Assembly (NCBI RefSeq): GCF_029623345.1
Contig: NZ_JAPYKH010000011.1
Coordinates: 1 to 64,000, forward strand
Direction of reading: 5' to 3'
Source of the DNA: Sphingomonas phyllosphaerae
Lineage (GTDB): Bacteria > Pseudomonadota > Alphaproteobacteria > Sphingomonadales > Sphingomonadaceae
DNA length: 64,000 nucleotides
Positions 9,144-19,204 of the stretch are shown here, piece by piece (the first letter of the stretch is position 1; every line of letters begins with the position of its first letter). The notes beneath the pieces were generated by a model. That model did not search any database, was not told where the DNA came from, and was given only the letters and a program-made list of their open reading frames with translations. A program made the translations under genes and the position numbers.

Positions 9144-10502
9144 ATGCGCTACCTACCGCTCACCCCGGCCGACCGCAGCGACATGCTGGCGGTGATCGGC
9201 GCTTCCTCGGTCGATGACCTGTTCGTCGACGTACCCGAACCCGCGCGGCTCGACGGCCCCGTGCGCGACTTGCCGCTTCACGCCAGCGAGTTGGCGGTCG
9301 AGCGCCACATGACCGCGCTGGCACGCAAGAATGTCGTGGCGGGCGAGGTGCCCTTCTTCCTCGGCGCCGGCGCCTATCGCCACCACGTGCCGGCCTCGGT
9401 GGACCATCTGATCCAGCGCGGCGAATTCCTCACCGCCTATACCCCCTACCAGCCCGAGATCGCGCAGGGCACGCTGCAGATGCTGTTCGAGTTCCAGACG
9501 CAGGTCGCGCGCCTGCTCGGAACCGACGTCGCCAACGCCAGCATGTACGACGGCTCGACCGCCTGCTGGGAGGCGATCGGGATGGCGCGGCGGATCACGC
9601 GGCGCGGCAAGGCGCTGCTCTCGTCCGGGCTGCACCCGCATTATGTGTCGGTCGCCAAGACGATGGCGCGCTACACCGGCGACCTGCTCGCAACCGGCGC
9701 GCCCGCGCTGACCGCTGCGACCGACGTCGACCAGCTGATCGCGGCGATCGACGCCGACACGTCGTGCGTCGTTGTGCAATATCCCGACATCCTCGGCCGC
9801 GTCGCCGATCTGACCCCGCTCGCCGAGGCGTGCCAGGCGAACAAGGCGCTGCTGATCGCGGTGGTGACCGAGCCGGTTGCGCTGGGGGCGCTGCGTGCGC
9901 CGGGCGAGATGGGCGCGGACATCGTCGTTGGCGAGGGCCAGTCGCTCGGCGTCGGGCTCCAGTTCGGCGGGCCGTACGTCGGGCTGTTCGGCTGCAAGGA
10001 CAAATACGTTCGCCAGATGCCCGGCCGGCTGTGCGGCGAGACGATCGACGCCGACGGGCGCCGCGGCTTCGTGCTGACGCTCTCGACCCGCGAGCAGCAT
10101 ATCCGCCGCGAGAAGGCCACCAGCAACATCTGCACCAACTCGGGGCTGTGTGCGCTGGCCTTCTCGATCCACATGACCCTGCTGGGCGAGGCGGGATTGC
10201 GCCGGCTCGCCGGGGTCAACCACGCCGCGGCCTGCCGTGCCGCCGACCGACTCGCGCAAGTGCCCGGCGTGCGCGTGATCAACGAGGCCTTCTTCAACGA
10301 GTTCACGCTCGACCTCGGGCAGGAGGCGCGGCCGGTGGTGCGCACGCTGGCGGAGCGCGGCGTGCTCGCGGGCGTGTCGCTCGGGCGGCTCTATCCGGGC
10401 GAGGCGGCGCTGGAGAACGGCCTGGTGGTGGCGGTGACCGAGACGGTGACCGACGAGGATATCGAGGCGCTGGCGACGGCGCTGACGGAGGTGCTGGCAT
10501 GA
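9144..10502 (+). CDS. gcvPA: Glycine dehydrogenase (decarboxylating) subunit 1
   Basis: The N-terminal half of the split P protein, which together with GcvPB decarboxylates glycine using PLP. The 452 residues start MRYLPLT as in the family and include [23 protein letters not shown] and [13 protein letters not shown]. The subunit has a PLP-enzyme fold but the PLP lysine resides in GcvPB. Its stop overlaps the gcvPB start (ATGA). Confidence 0.97.
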   Translation: MRYLPLTPADRSDMLAVIGASSVDDLFVDVPEPARLDGPVRDLPLHASELAVERHMTALARKNVVAGEVPFFLGAGAYRHHVPASVDHLIQRGEFLTAYTPYQPEIAQGTLQMLFEFQTQVARLLGTDVANASMYDGSTACWEAIGMARRITRRGKALLSSGLHPHYVSVAKTMARYTGDLLATGAPALTAATDVDQLIAAIDADTSCVVVQYPDILGRVADLTPLAEACQANKALLIAVVTEPVALGALRAPGEMGADIVVGEGQSLGVGLQFGGPYVGLFGCKDKYVRQMPGRLCGETIDADGRRGFVLTLSTREQHIRREKATSNICTNSGLCALAFSIHMTLLGEAGLRRLAGVNHAAACRAADRLAQVPGVRVINEAFFNEFTLDLGQEARPVVRTLAERGVLAGVSLGRLYPGEAALENGLVVAVTETVTDEDIEALATALTEVLA

Positions 10503-12073
10503 CGATCAACCAGAGCGGCTGGAAGCCGACCGCGCCCGCTGGCCGCGGCGACGCGGCGGGCGCGACCTTCACCGGCAACAAGGCGCTGATGCTGGAGGAG
10601 CCGCTGATCTTCGAGATCGGCGACGATCAGACCACGGGCGTCGACTTCGCCGCCGGCGACGTCGCCGGCTCGCGGCTGGGCGGTCTGACGCGCAAGGACC
10701 CGATCGGGCTGCCGGGGCTTTCGGAGCCCGAGACGGTGCGCCATTACACGCGGCTAAGCCGGCAGAATTACGCGATCGATCTCGGCCTCTTTCCGCTCGG
10801 CTCGTGCACGATGAAGCACAACCCGCGGCTCAACGAGAAGATGGCACGGCTGCCGGGCTTTGCCGACGTTCACCCGCTCCAGCCGATCGACACGGTGCAG
10901 GGCGCATTGGAGGTGATCCACCAGCTCGCGCATTGGCTCGTCACGCTCACCGGCATGCACTCGGTAGCGATGAGCCCCAAGGCGGGCGCGCACGGCGAGC
11001 TGTGCGGCATCCTCGCGATCAAGGCCGCGCTGGCGAAGCGCGGCGAGGGGCACCGCAAGGTCATCCTCGTGCCCGAATCGGCGCACGGGACCAACCCCGC
11101 CACGGCTGCCTTCGCCGGCTTCAGCGTCGAGGACATCCCCGCCACCGCCGAGGGTCGCGTCGATACCGCGGCGCTCACGGCGCGGCTCGGCCCGGACGTG
11201 GCCGGGGTGATGATCACCAATCCCAATACCTGCGGCCTGTTCGAGCGCGACCTCAAGGCGATCTCCGACGCGGTTCACGCTGCGGGCGGGTACGTCTACT
11301 GTGACGGTGCCAATTTCAACGCGATCGTCGGGCGTGTCCGTCCGGGCGACCTCGGCGTCGACGCGATGCACATCAACCTGCACAAGACCTTCTCCACCCC
11401 GCACGGCGGCGGCGGCCCGGGTTCGGGACCGGTGGTGTTCTCCGAGGCGCTCACCCCGTTCGCGCCGCTGCCGTTCGTCGAGCGCGACGGCGACCAGTTC
11501 CGCCTCGTCGAGGAGGAGAATGCGGACGCGCATCACGCCGACAGCTTCGGCCGCATGGTCGCCTTCCACGGCCAGATGGGGATGTTCACGCGCGCGCTGA
11601 CCTACATCCTCAGCCACGGCGCCGACGGATTGCGCCAGGTCGCCGAGGACGCGGTGCTCAACGCCAATTACGTGCTGCGCCGGCTGGAGGACACGCTCGA
11701 CGCGCCGTTTGCCGGCTCGGGCCCGTGCATGCACGAGGCGATCTTCTCGGATCGCGGGCTGGCGCCGGGCTTCTCCACGATCGACATCGCCAAGGCACTG
11801 ATCGACGAGGGCTATCACCCGATGACCATGTACTTCCCGCTGGTCGTCCACGGCGCGATGCTGGTGGAGCCGACCGAGACCGAGAGCAAGGCGGCACTGG
11901 ATCAGTTCATCGGCGCGCTGCGCTCGGTGGCGGAGCGTGCCAAGGCGGGCGACGAGTCGCTCAAGACCGCGCCGCATTTCGCCCCGCGCGCGCGCCTCGA
12001 CGAGACGCTCGCGGCGCGCAAGCCGGTGCTGGTGTGGAAGCCGAAACTGGCGGAGGCGCAGGCGGCGGAATAG
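10499..12073 (+). CDS. gcvPB: Glycine dehydrogenase (decarboxylating) subunit 2
   Basis: The PLP-binding half of the split P protein, 524 residues. The PLP lysine is K296 in [18 protein letters not shown], with the glycine-rich loop after it. The ATG overlaps the gcvPA stop. An in-frame extension upstream only repeats gcvPA in another frame. The L protein (lipoamide dehydrogenase) is not in this cluster, as is usual. Confidence 0.97.
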   Translation: MTINQSGWKPTAPAGRGDAAGATFTGNKALMLEEPLIFEIGDDQTTGVDFAAGDVAGSRLGGLTRKDPIGLPGLSEPETVRHYTRLSRQNYAIDLGLFPLGSCTMKHNPRLNEKMARLPGFADVHPLQPIDTVQGALEVIHQLAHWLVTLTGMHSVAMSPKAGAHGELCGILAIKAALAKRGEGHRKVILVPESAHGTNPATAAFAGFSVEDIPATAEGRVDTAALTARLGPDVAGVMITNPNTCGLFERDLKAISDAVHAAGGYVYCDGANFNAIVGRVRPGDLGVDAMHINLHKTFSTPHGGGGPGSGPVVFSEALTPFAPLPFVERDGDQFRLVEEENADAHHADSFGRMVAFHGQMGMFTRALTYILSHGADGLRQVAEDAVLNANYVLRRLEDTLDAPFAGSGPCMHEAIFSDRGLAPGFSTIDIAKALIDEGYHPMTMYFPLVVHGAMLVEPTETESKAALDQFIGALRSVAERAKAGDESLKTAPHFAPRARLDETLAARKPVLVWKPKLAEAQAAE

Positions 12074-12114
12074 CCGGGCGCCCCGAGACGAGGCGTCGAC
12101 AACTCGGCCCCCCC

Positions 12115-12155
12115 CTCAGCACGGACGGAGATAGCCTCGCTCCGCTCGTGCTGAG
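12115..12155. terminator. Inverted repeat between convergent gcvPB and EamA genes
   Basis: CTCAGCACG (12115-12123) pairs with CGTGCTGAG (12147-12155) around a 23-base loop. It lies between the ends of two convergent genes and could act as a bidirectional terminator. It also resembles a dispersed sphingomonad repeat containing CTCGTGCTGAGC. Confidence 0.5.
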
Positions 12156-12165
12156 CTGGCGCCTC

Positions 12166-13071
12166 TCACGCGATCCCCTGCGCCATCGCCTGCCGCGTTT
12201 CCTCGCGGCGGCGGACGTGCTCGCGCCACACGATATACAGCCCCGCCGCGACGATCACCGGCGCGCCCAGCCAGGTCGCTCGATCGGGGAGATGGTCGAA
12301 CACCAACCAGCCGAGCAACGTCGCCCAGAGCAGCGACGTATAGTCCATCGGTACCACCGCCGAGACCGGCCCGAAGCTCAGCGAGCTCGTCATCGCCACC
12401 TGCGCCGCGCCGCCGAACAGCCCGCACGTAACGAGCACCAGCCAGAGCCACGGCGTATGCGGCTGTGCCCAGATCGCATAGGCGATGCCGAGCGGCAGCA
12501 GCGAGAGCGTCGAGAACCAGAAGACGGTGGTGAGCGGCTTCTCGGTGCGCCCGATCGTGCGCAGCAGGATCGTCACCACCGCGGTCAGCACCGCGGCGAG
12601 CAGACCGCTCAGCGCGCCGTGGAGCGGGATCTCATGGCCGCCGGGCTGCGCCACGATGACGACGCCGGTGAAGCCGACCGCCACCGCCGCCCATCGGCGC
12701 CAACCGGTCGGCTCCTTCAGCACCAGCGCACCCAGTACCGTCGCGAAGATCGGCATCGAGAAGCCGATCGTCGTCGCCTCGGCGAGCGGCAGCACGGTCA
12801 GCGTGTAGAAGGTGAACGCCATCGAGATCAGGCCCACGACGGCGCGTGCCAGATGCGCACCGAAGCGCCGCGTCGGCAGCGTCGCGAACCCGGGTCCGAG
12901 GCCCACCACAGCGGTGACGAGCAGCGCCGCACCGCACTGGCGCCAGAAGAGGATCTCGGCGAGGTGTGCGCCACCGGCCTCGGCCAGCTTGATGCAGGTG
13001 TTCATCAGCGCGAACAGCGCCACCGAGGTGAGCCGCAGCGCGACGGCGAGGAGGATACGATCGGATGCCAC
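12166..13071 (-). CDS. EamA/DMT-family transporter
   Basis: A 301-residue inner-membrane protein with about ten helices and two EamA repeats; the first repeat includes FALMNTCIKL and ends near VGFTGVVIVAQPGG, the second ends at IVAAGLYIVWREH. Such proteins export amino acids or related metabolites, but the substrate is unknown. The start is a GTG at 13071 (VASDRILLAV). A far longer open frame continuing to 15048 is only the antisense of proS. It is convergent with gcvPB and divergent from proS. Confidence 0.85.
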   Translation of the reverse strand: MASDRILLAVALRLTSVALFALMNTCIKLAEAGGAHLAEILFWRQCGAALLVTAVVGLGPGFATLPTRRFGAHLARAVVGLISMAFTFYTLTVLPLAEATTIGFSMPIFATVLGALVLKEPTGWRRWAAVAVGFTGVVIVAQPGGHEIPLHGALSGLLAAVLTAVVTILLRTIGRTEKPLTTVFWFSTLSLLPLGIAYAIWAQPHTPWLWLVLVTCGLFGGAAQVAMTSSLSFGPVSAVVPMDYTSLLWATLLGWLVFDHLPDRATWLGAPVIVAAGLYIVWREHVRRREETRQAMAQGIA

Positions 13072-13161
13072 CCGCTGGCCTGTAGCGAGTTGGCGGTCTG
13101 AAGCGAGCCGCGACCTTCGATACGGTTGGCAACCGCTGCCCTCCCGGACTAAGCGCCACGC

Positions 13162-14694
13162 ATGATCAAGCACGCTCTTCCCGTCACGCGCGAGGCCGAT
13201 TTCGCCGCCTGGTATCAGTCCGTCATCGCCGAGGCCGACATGGCCGAGGAATCGGGGGTGCGCGGCTGCATGGTGATCCGGCCGTGGGGCTATGGCATCT
13301 GGGAGCGGATCCAGCGCCTGCTCGACGACCGCATCAAGGCAACGGGCCACGAAAATTGCTATTTCCCCGTGTTCATCCCGCTCTCCTATTTCGAGCAGGA
13401 GGCCGCGCACGTCGAAGGCTTTGCCAAGGAAATGGCGGTGGTCACTCACCACCGGCTGATCGCCGACGGCAAGGGCGGGCTGGTGCCCGACCCCGAGGCC
13501 AAGCTGGAGGAGCCGCTGGTGGTCCGGCCGACCTCGGAGACGGTGATCGGCCATGCCTTCGCGCGCTGGGTGCAGTCGTGGCGCGACCTGCCGGTGCTGA
13601 TCAATCAATGGGCCAATGTCGTCCGCTGGGAGATGCGCACGCGCATGTTCCTGCGCACCGCCGAGTTTCTCTGGCAGGAGGGGCATACCGCGCACGCCTC
13701 CGCCGAGGAGGCGCGCGAGGAGACGCTGCGCATGCTCGAAGTGTATCGCGACTTCGCCGAGAGCGACCTCGCGCTGCCGGTGGTCGCGGGCGAGAAGCCC
13801 GAGAACGAGCGCTTTCCCGGCGCCGTCGCGACCTATTCGATCGAGGCGATGATGCAGGACGGCAAGGCGCTCCAGGCGGGCACCTCGCACTTTCTCGGCA
13901 CCAATTTCGCCAGCGCGCAGAACATCCGCTTCCAGAACAACGCGGGTGAGCTGGAGCTGGCGAACACGACGAGCTGGGGCGTGTCGACGCGGACGATCGG
14001 CGCGCTGATCATGGTCCATGGCGACGATGACGGGATGCGCGTGCCGCCGCGTGTCGCGCCGTGGCAGGTGGTGATCGTACCGATGCTGCGCGACACGCCC
14101 GAGGACGAGCCGCTGGTGGCCTATTGCCGCGCGCTGCAGCAGGCGCTGGCGCGGCAGAGCGCGCTCGGCGAGCCGCTGCGCGCGCTGCTCGATCTCAAGC
14201 CGGTGAAGTCGACCACCAAGCGCTGGGGCTGGGTGAAGAAGGGCGCGCCGCTGGTGATCGAAGTCGGCGGACGCGACATGGCGGCGGGCAACGTCTCGCT
14301 GATCCGCCGGGACCGGCTGTACCGCGCCGACGGCAAGCTCGACAGCGTGGCGATGCCGCGCGACGCGCTCGTCGCCGGGGCGCCCGCACTGCTCGAAGCG
14401 GTCCAGCAGGCGTTGTACGAGGAGGCCGCGGCGCGGCTGCGCGCGGGGATCACCCCGGCGGCCGACTGGGCCGCGGTGGCGGCGCATTTCGCGCCCGAGG
14501 TGCGCAACCCAGGCTGGCTTGAGGTGCAATGGGCGCGCCCGACCGGTGCCGCACTCGACGCGGTGGTGGAGAAGCTCAAGGCGCTCAAGCTGACGCTGCG
14601 CAACGCACCGAGCAATCAGGCGCCGGCGGACGGCACCTGCGTCTTCACCGACGCGCCGGCGGTGGAACGCGTGCTGGTCGGCCGCGCTTATTAA
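13162..14694 (+). CDS. proS: Prolyl-tRNA synthetase, archaeal/eukaryotic (ProS type 3) form
   Basis: Class II aminoacyl-tRNA synthetase charging tRNA-Pro. At 510 residues it lacks the ~180-residue editing insertion of the usual bacterial enzyme. It starts with the type-3 pattern (DFAAWYQSVIAEADMAE, then RGCMVIRPWGYGIWE), has motif 2 as RTRMFLRTAEFLWQEGHTAH, motif 3 in TTSWGVSTRTIGALIMVHGD, and ends in a C-terminal tyrosine, a hallmark of this form. An anticodon-binding domain and a zinc-binding-like C-terminal domain follow. Alphaproteobacteria normally carry the bacterial form, so this lineage has probably replaced it. Confidence 0.95.
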   Translation: MIKHALPVTREADFAAWYQSVIAEADMAEESGVRGCMVIRPWGYGIWERIQRLLDDRIKATGHENCYFPVFIPLSYFEQEAAHVEGFAKEMAVVTHHRLIADGKGGLVPDPEAKLEEPLVVRPTSETVIGHAFARWVQSWRDLPVLINQWANVVRWEMRTRMFLRTAEFLWQEGHTAHASAEEAREETLRMLEVYRDFAESDLALPVVAGEKPENERFPGAVATYSIEAMMQDGKALQAGTSHFLGTNFASAQNIRFQNNAGELELANTTSWGVSTRTIGALIMVHGDDDGMRVPPRVAPWQVVIVPMLRDTPEDEPLVAYCRALQQALARQSALGEPLRALLDLKPVKSTTKRWGWVKKGAPLVIEVGGRDMAAGNVSLIRRDRLYRADGKLDSVAMPRDALVAGAPALLEAVQQALYEEAAARLRAGITPAADWAAVAAHFAPEVRNPGWLEVQWARPTGAALDAVVEKLKALKLTLRNAPSNQAPADGTCVFTDAPAVERVLVGRAY

Positions 14695-14716
14695 GGGCGG
14701 CCGGCGCTGGCGTCGC

Positions 14717-16393
14717 TCAGAACAGCCCGTCCTCTTCCTCCGACTCCTCGGTGAGCGGCTCCATGCCGGGCAGCAGGAAGCCGGTGTGGACGTCGCGCTC
14801 CGCCGCCATCGTGTAGTTCGCGGCGACCTGGTCGAGCAGCGCGCGCAGCGCCGCGTCTCCCGCACCGGGCAATGTGTCGGCGACCCGGATACCCTGCGCG
14901 CCGAGCTGCTCGCCGATCGCGGCGACCTCGCTGGCGAGCGCGAGCGGGCGCTCCAGCACCGCGTTGGCGGCGCGCAGCTCGGCGATGAGCGCGCGCGCCT
15001 CGCCCTCGCCGTCGCGTATGCCGCGCTCGCTGGTGGCATGGCCCTCACGGATCACCTCGGCGGCGAGCGCGAGCCGATGGCCGGTGGCACCGCCGCGCGA
15101 GCGATGCGACGCCGCGATCGTCGCGCCGCTCGCGGACATGGCTTCCAGCGCGCCGGTGATCGCCGCGGTGGCGCGGTCCAGCTGTGTCGCGCAGGTTCCC
15201 ACCTCGACCGCAACCACTGCCACCGCGCGCCCCATGACGCCAAACCGACGACACAGCAGCCGGGTGTTCACCGCCATGTCGCCGACGTCGCGTCGGATCA
15301 GGCGCAGGCCGTCGCAGCGCTGCGCCAGGCCGTCGAGCGAGTCGGTGGTCAGCCGCACGAGCGCGTCGGTGTCGCGATCGGCGTCATGTAGCTGTTCGGT
15401 CAGGGCGCTCACCGCCGCGACGTCGCGATCCAGCTCACCCAACGGGTCGCCGCCGTCGCCTTCGGCCATCGCCGCGTTCAGCGTGAGCAGCCGTTCCGTC
15501 TCGTCGCCGATCGCACGGAGCGCGTCGCCCAGCTGCGCCGCGCCGGCGGCGAAATCGGCCGCCAGCGAGAGGGTCTGCGCCGCGGCCAGCGCGCGCAGAT
15601 GGGCGCCCACGCCGGCGTCGCCATCGCGCTCGGCGACGTCGGCGTAGGCCAGGGTCGCCGCGACATGCTCGATCCGCTGCCGCGTGCTGTCGCCGACCTG
15701 GAGCGCGTGAAGTGCCGAGCCGACCCGCTTCGCCACGGTGCGCGCCGCCGCGGCGAGCTCGGCCGCGCCGCGGCGCAGCGTCTCGCGGTAACCATCCAGC
15801 GCCGCGGCGTCATGCTCGAGCCGGTCGGGAACCTCGGGCACCACCTTTGCGCCCTCGGCGAGCAGCCGCGTCGAGGCGGCGCTGCCGCGCGTGATCCCGG
15901 CGGCGAGCGTGCTCAGCTCGGCGAGGATGTGGGCGATATGCTGCTCGCCCTGCTGCAATCGATGCAACATGCCGTCGACGAAGTCGACGAACACCGCCTC
16001 GCCCGAGGCGGCGATCTTGATGTTGGGGCCGTAGATCTCGAGGAGCCGCAGCGTGTCGCGCATCTCCAGCACGCGGGCGCGGATCACGCCGAGCTGGGTC
16101 GCGATCGCGCTCAGCTCGGCGTCGCGCTCCGCCTGCGCCGCCGGCAGGGTGGTGAGCCGTTGCGCGACCGCACGCAGATCGGCGACCGATTCGGTCGCCG
16201 CCTCGGCATCGATCGCGTGGGTCACGCCGTCGAGCGCGCCGATCACGCGCTGCACCGCGCCGACCGCGCTTGCGAGCGTACGGCCAGCCTCGACGAAATG
16301 GCGGTCGAGTTCGGCCGCCAGCGCCGCCAGCACGGCGGCGGGCACCGTCGTCTCGGTCCGCTGTCCGGCGTCTGGCGCTACCATGTGCAGCAT
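14717..16393 (-). CDS. Soluble MCP-like chemotaxis-cluster protein
   Basis: A 558-residue, almost entirely helical, Ala-rich protein without signal peptide, membrane segment or HAMP domain. Residues 376-410 (NTRLLCRRFGVMGRAVAVVAVEVG) look like a degenerate MCP signalling hairpin, where canonical receptors have NALNAAIEAARAGE and GRGFAVVA-EVR. The last ~20 residues are acidic and end EEEDGLF. It is the last gene of a minus-strand chemotaxis cluster, 24 bp after a cheY remnant, with GGGAGGA nine bases before its ATG. Unlike its neighbours it is intact. It may be a soluble receptor, a CheA scaffold or an unrelated coiled-coil protein. Confidence 0.6.
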   Translation of the reverse strand: MLHMVAPDAGQRTETTVPAAVLAALAAELDRHFVEAGRTLASAVGAVQRVIGALDGVTHAIDAEAATESVADLRAVAQRLTTLPAAQAERDAELSAIATQLGVIRARVLEMRDTLRLLEIYGPNIKIAASGEAVFVDFVDGMLHRLQQGEQHIAHILAELSTLAAGITRGSAASTRLLAEGAKVVPEVPDRLEHDAAALDGYRETLRRGAAELAAAARTVAKRVGSALHALQVGDSTRQRIEHVAATLAYADVAERDGDAGVGAHLRALAAAQTLSLAADFAAGAAQLGDALRAIGDETERLLTLNAAMAEGDGGDPLGELDRDVAAVSALTEQLHDADRDTDALVRLTTDSLDGLAQRCDGLRLIRRDVGDMAVNTRLLCRRFGVMGRAVAVVAVEVGTCATQLDRATAAITGALEAMSASGATIAASHRSRGGATGHRLALAAEVIREGHATSERGIRDGEGEARALIAELRAANAVLERPLALASEVAAIGEQLGAQGIRVADTLPGAGDAALRALLDQVAANYTMAAERDVHTGFLLPGMEPLTEESEEEDGLF

Positions 16394-16417
16394 CGCGTCA
16401 TTCCTCCCGGCGTCGGC

Positions 16418-16728
16418 TCAGGCCGAGGGTACCAGCTTGCGGACGATCTTGAGCAATGCCTCGGCCTCGACCGGCTTGGTAAGCCAGCCGGTCGCACCCG
16501 CCGCCTTGGCGACGTTGCGCATGTCCTGCGCCGACTCGGTGGTGAGCAGGACGATCGGCGTGAAGCCCAGACCGGGAAGCTGGCGCGCGGCGCGGACCAG
16601 GTCGATCCCGCTCAGCGATCCCATGTTGAGGTCCGTCAGGATCATCGCGGGCTTGAGCCCGCCGCTGAGCAGCTCGAGCGCCTGCTCACCGTTCCCGGCC
16701 TTGTGCACCGCAAGGCTGGTCTCGCCAG
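16418..16728 (-). pseudogene. CheY-type response regulator, 5' end deleted
   Basis: The frame ending at 16418 encodes most of a receiver domain: GNGEQALELL, the phosphorylatable aspartate in ILTDLNM, the switch Thr in IVLLTTES, and the lysine in WLTKP. The first strand and the acidic pair (normally ILVVDD) are missing. Upstream of about 16725 the sequence instead belongs to a STAS-like gene in another frame. Reading the cheY frame further upstream only gives low-complexity Arg/Ser codons. No start codon with a ribosome binding site is in place. A deletion has removed the cheY 5' end. Confidence 0.7.
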
Positions 16729-16887
16729 GCGAGCAGCACCTGGACCAGCGCGCTGTGCATGCCGGTGCAGTGCACCAGCGACACGCTGGCCGTGGGCCTC
16801 TCGGCGAGGAAGGCGACCAACTCCATCGCCTCCTCGACCGCGCAGCGCTGTTCGATATGCGCGCGCGCGGGTGTAGCGGATCGGCAT
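16729..16887 (-). pseudogene. STAS-like chemotaxis protein remnant, frameshifted and 3'-deleted
   Basis: The ATG at 16887 overlaps the cheA stop (TGATG) and opens MPIRYTRAR. After a CG-dinucleotide run the frame must shift by one base to continue as a plausible protein, HIEQRCAVEEAMEL, then AFLAERPTASVSLVHC, then MHSALVQVLLAW. That pattern (strand, small-residue turn, then LHTALVQVLL) resembles small STAS-type proteins beside cheA in other sphingomonads. The protein then stops abruptly where the cheY 3' part begins. The gene is disrupted twice. Confidence 0.55.
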
Positions 16888-19204
16888 CACAGCAGCTCCT
16901 TGAGGTGGAGGATGAGCAGCACACGCCCGTCGCCGAGGAGGGCGGTGCCGCAATAGCCCGGCACCGCGGCGAGCAGCCCGTCCATCGGGGTGAGGATAAC
17001 GTCCATGCCCTCGCGGAAATCGTCGATGACGAGGCCGATCGTCTCGCCGGCGACGCGGCACACCAGCACCGCCTCGCCGCGCTCGCCCGGCATGCGCGCC
17101 GCGTCGCCCGCCCCGAGCCGCTGTGCCATCCGCACCAGCGGTACAATCGCGTCGCGCAGCACGAACACCTCGTCGCGACCGACGCGCTGGATCGCCTCCT
17201 GCCGCAGCCGCACGGTCTGGACGACGAGGTCCATGGGGATGCCGTACAGGCTGCCTGCGATGTCGACGACCATCACGCGGGTCACCGCCATGCTGAGCGG
17301 CAGCGTCAGCCGCGTGGTGGTGCCATGGCCGAGCTGCGACTGGACCGAGACACGTCCGCCCATCTGTGCACGGTGCTGAGCACCACGTCCATGCCGACGC
17401 CGCGCCCCGACAGATCAGAGACTTCGGCCGCGGTGGAGAAGCCGGGACGGTAGATCAGGTTGACCGCTTCCTGATCGCTCAGCCGGTCGGCCGCCTCGCG
17501 CGTGACGATCGCCTTGCTCACCGCGGCGTCGCGGATCGCGGCGGGATCGATGCCGCGTCCGTCGTCGCTGACCTCGACGATCACGCTGTCGGTGTCCTGG
17601 AACGCGCGCAGTCGCAGCGTCGCCGCAGCCGCCTTGCCCGCGGCCAGGCGAGTCTCGGGCAGCTCGATGCCGTGGTCGAGCGAGTTGCGCACGACGTGGA
17701 GAAGCGGATCGCCAAGCGCCTTGATGATCGTCTTGTCGGCGGCGGTGTCCTGCCCCTCGACGACCAGCTCGACCTGCTTGTCGAGCCGCCGCCCGAGGTC
17801 GCGCACCAGCCGCGGAAAGCGGTCGAAGATCTCGGCTACGGGCAGCATGCGCACCTGCATGATCGCGCCCTGCAGCTCCTGCGTCAGCCGATCGATGATC
17901 GCATATTGCTCCTTGATCTCGCGCGCCATCTCGCGCGAGCCGTGGATCTCCTCGGCGCGCTTGGCGAGGAACGGCAGTGCGTTCTTGGAGACGACCAGCT
18001 CGCCGATCAGCGTCATCAGCGAGTCGATCTTGGCCTGGTCGACCCGCAGCGTGCGCGTCGGCGCGGGCGCCTCCGCGACGGCGGTGGCGCGCGGCGGCTG
18101 GGGCACGCGCGGCGGCGCCGCGGCGGCCGCGTCCTGCGCTGGCTCGGCATCGGCGAGCGGGTCGAGCGTGGCGAGAAAGCCGAGCAAAGGTGCGACGTCG
18201 TGCGCGGCATGCGCCTCGGCCAGGACCGCCTGCCACGCATCGGCGAGCAGGTGATGGCCGAGGCTGCGGAGAGCGTTGCCGATCACCGCCGCGACCGAGC
18301 TCAGCCGTACCGGGTCATAGCCGGATCGCGCGAGCAGCCGCAGCTGCGTCGCCACCAGCACGCGCACCGGCGAGCTATCGGCCACGGCCGCCGCCGCGCC
18401 GAGTGCGGCTGCCGGCGCCGGTGCGGTGACCTCGACCGCGTCGCCGCCCGCCAGCAGCCGCAGCGCGCATCGGTCCAGCTCATAGGCCATCGCCTCCTCG
18501 GCCGCCTCGCGCGTCGCCGCGGTCAGCGCGATCAGGCGCAGATTGCAGCCATACGGGTCGAAGTCGGGGCCGGGCTGCCACGGCTCACGCGGTTGGATCG
18601 CGAGGCCGATCAGCTCGGGCAGCTGCTGGATCGCCGCCACTGGGTCGCTTCCGGCATAGAAACAGGCGGGGTCGGGCTCGTAGCGCAACACCAGGATCGC
18701 GTCGCCCGCGGCGCGGCGCGCCGCCGCGACGGCGAGCGCGGCGGCATCGAAGTCGGCGAGCCAGTCGGCCGGGGCGACCGTCAGCGCCGGGTGCGGGCGG
18801 CGGCGTGCCGCCCGACGCCGTGCCGAGATGCGCGCGCAGGAGGGCGGCATGGTGCGCGGCGATGCGCTCGGCATCGGCGGCGAGCCGACCGTCGCGCGCC
18901 AGCTGGTCGATGAAGGCACTGACCTGATCGAAGCTGTCGAGCAGTTCGTCCACTACTCGCGAGTTCAGCGTGAACTCGCCCGCGCGCACCGCGGCGAGCA
19001 GGTCCTCGCCGGCATGGACCAGCCGCGTCATGCGGCGGCGTCGAAGAGCCCGGACGAGCCCTTGAGCGTGTGGACCGCGCGGAACACCTCGTTAATCGCA
19101 GCGTCGTCATCGGGCGCGCGCTCGAGCACGAGCAGGCCGGCCGCGGCGGCCTGGAGCAGCTCGCGCGCCTCCTCGACGAAGCGCGTCAATAGCAGGTCGC
19201 TCAT
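16887..19204 (-). pseudogene. cheA: Chemotaxis histidine kinase CheA, three frameshifts
   Basis: All CheA domains are present but split over several frames. The start ATG at 19204 overlaps the preceding response-regulator stop (ATGA). Frame 1 (19204-19028, 58 codons) holds the HPt domain with phosphoacceptor H45 in AVHTLKGSSG and stops at a TGA; one base is missing there. Frame 2 resumes with MTRLVHAGEDL and runs to about 18790, where one extra base moves it to frame 3 (TVAPADWL). Frame 3 holds dimerisation (IGELVVSKNAL) and ATPase boxes (VRNSLDHGIE, DDGRGID, GRGVGMD). At about 17365 one base is missing, and frame 4 carries the kinase end plus the CheW-like P5 domain (to LHLKELL). Restored, it would be about 772 residues. 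Non-functional unless these are sequence errors. Confidence 0.85.

Noticed and set aside
12166..15048. A 960-codon minus ORF
   Set aside because: Only the last 301 codons are a protein (EamA transporter); the rest is antisense of proS.
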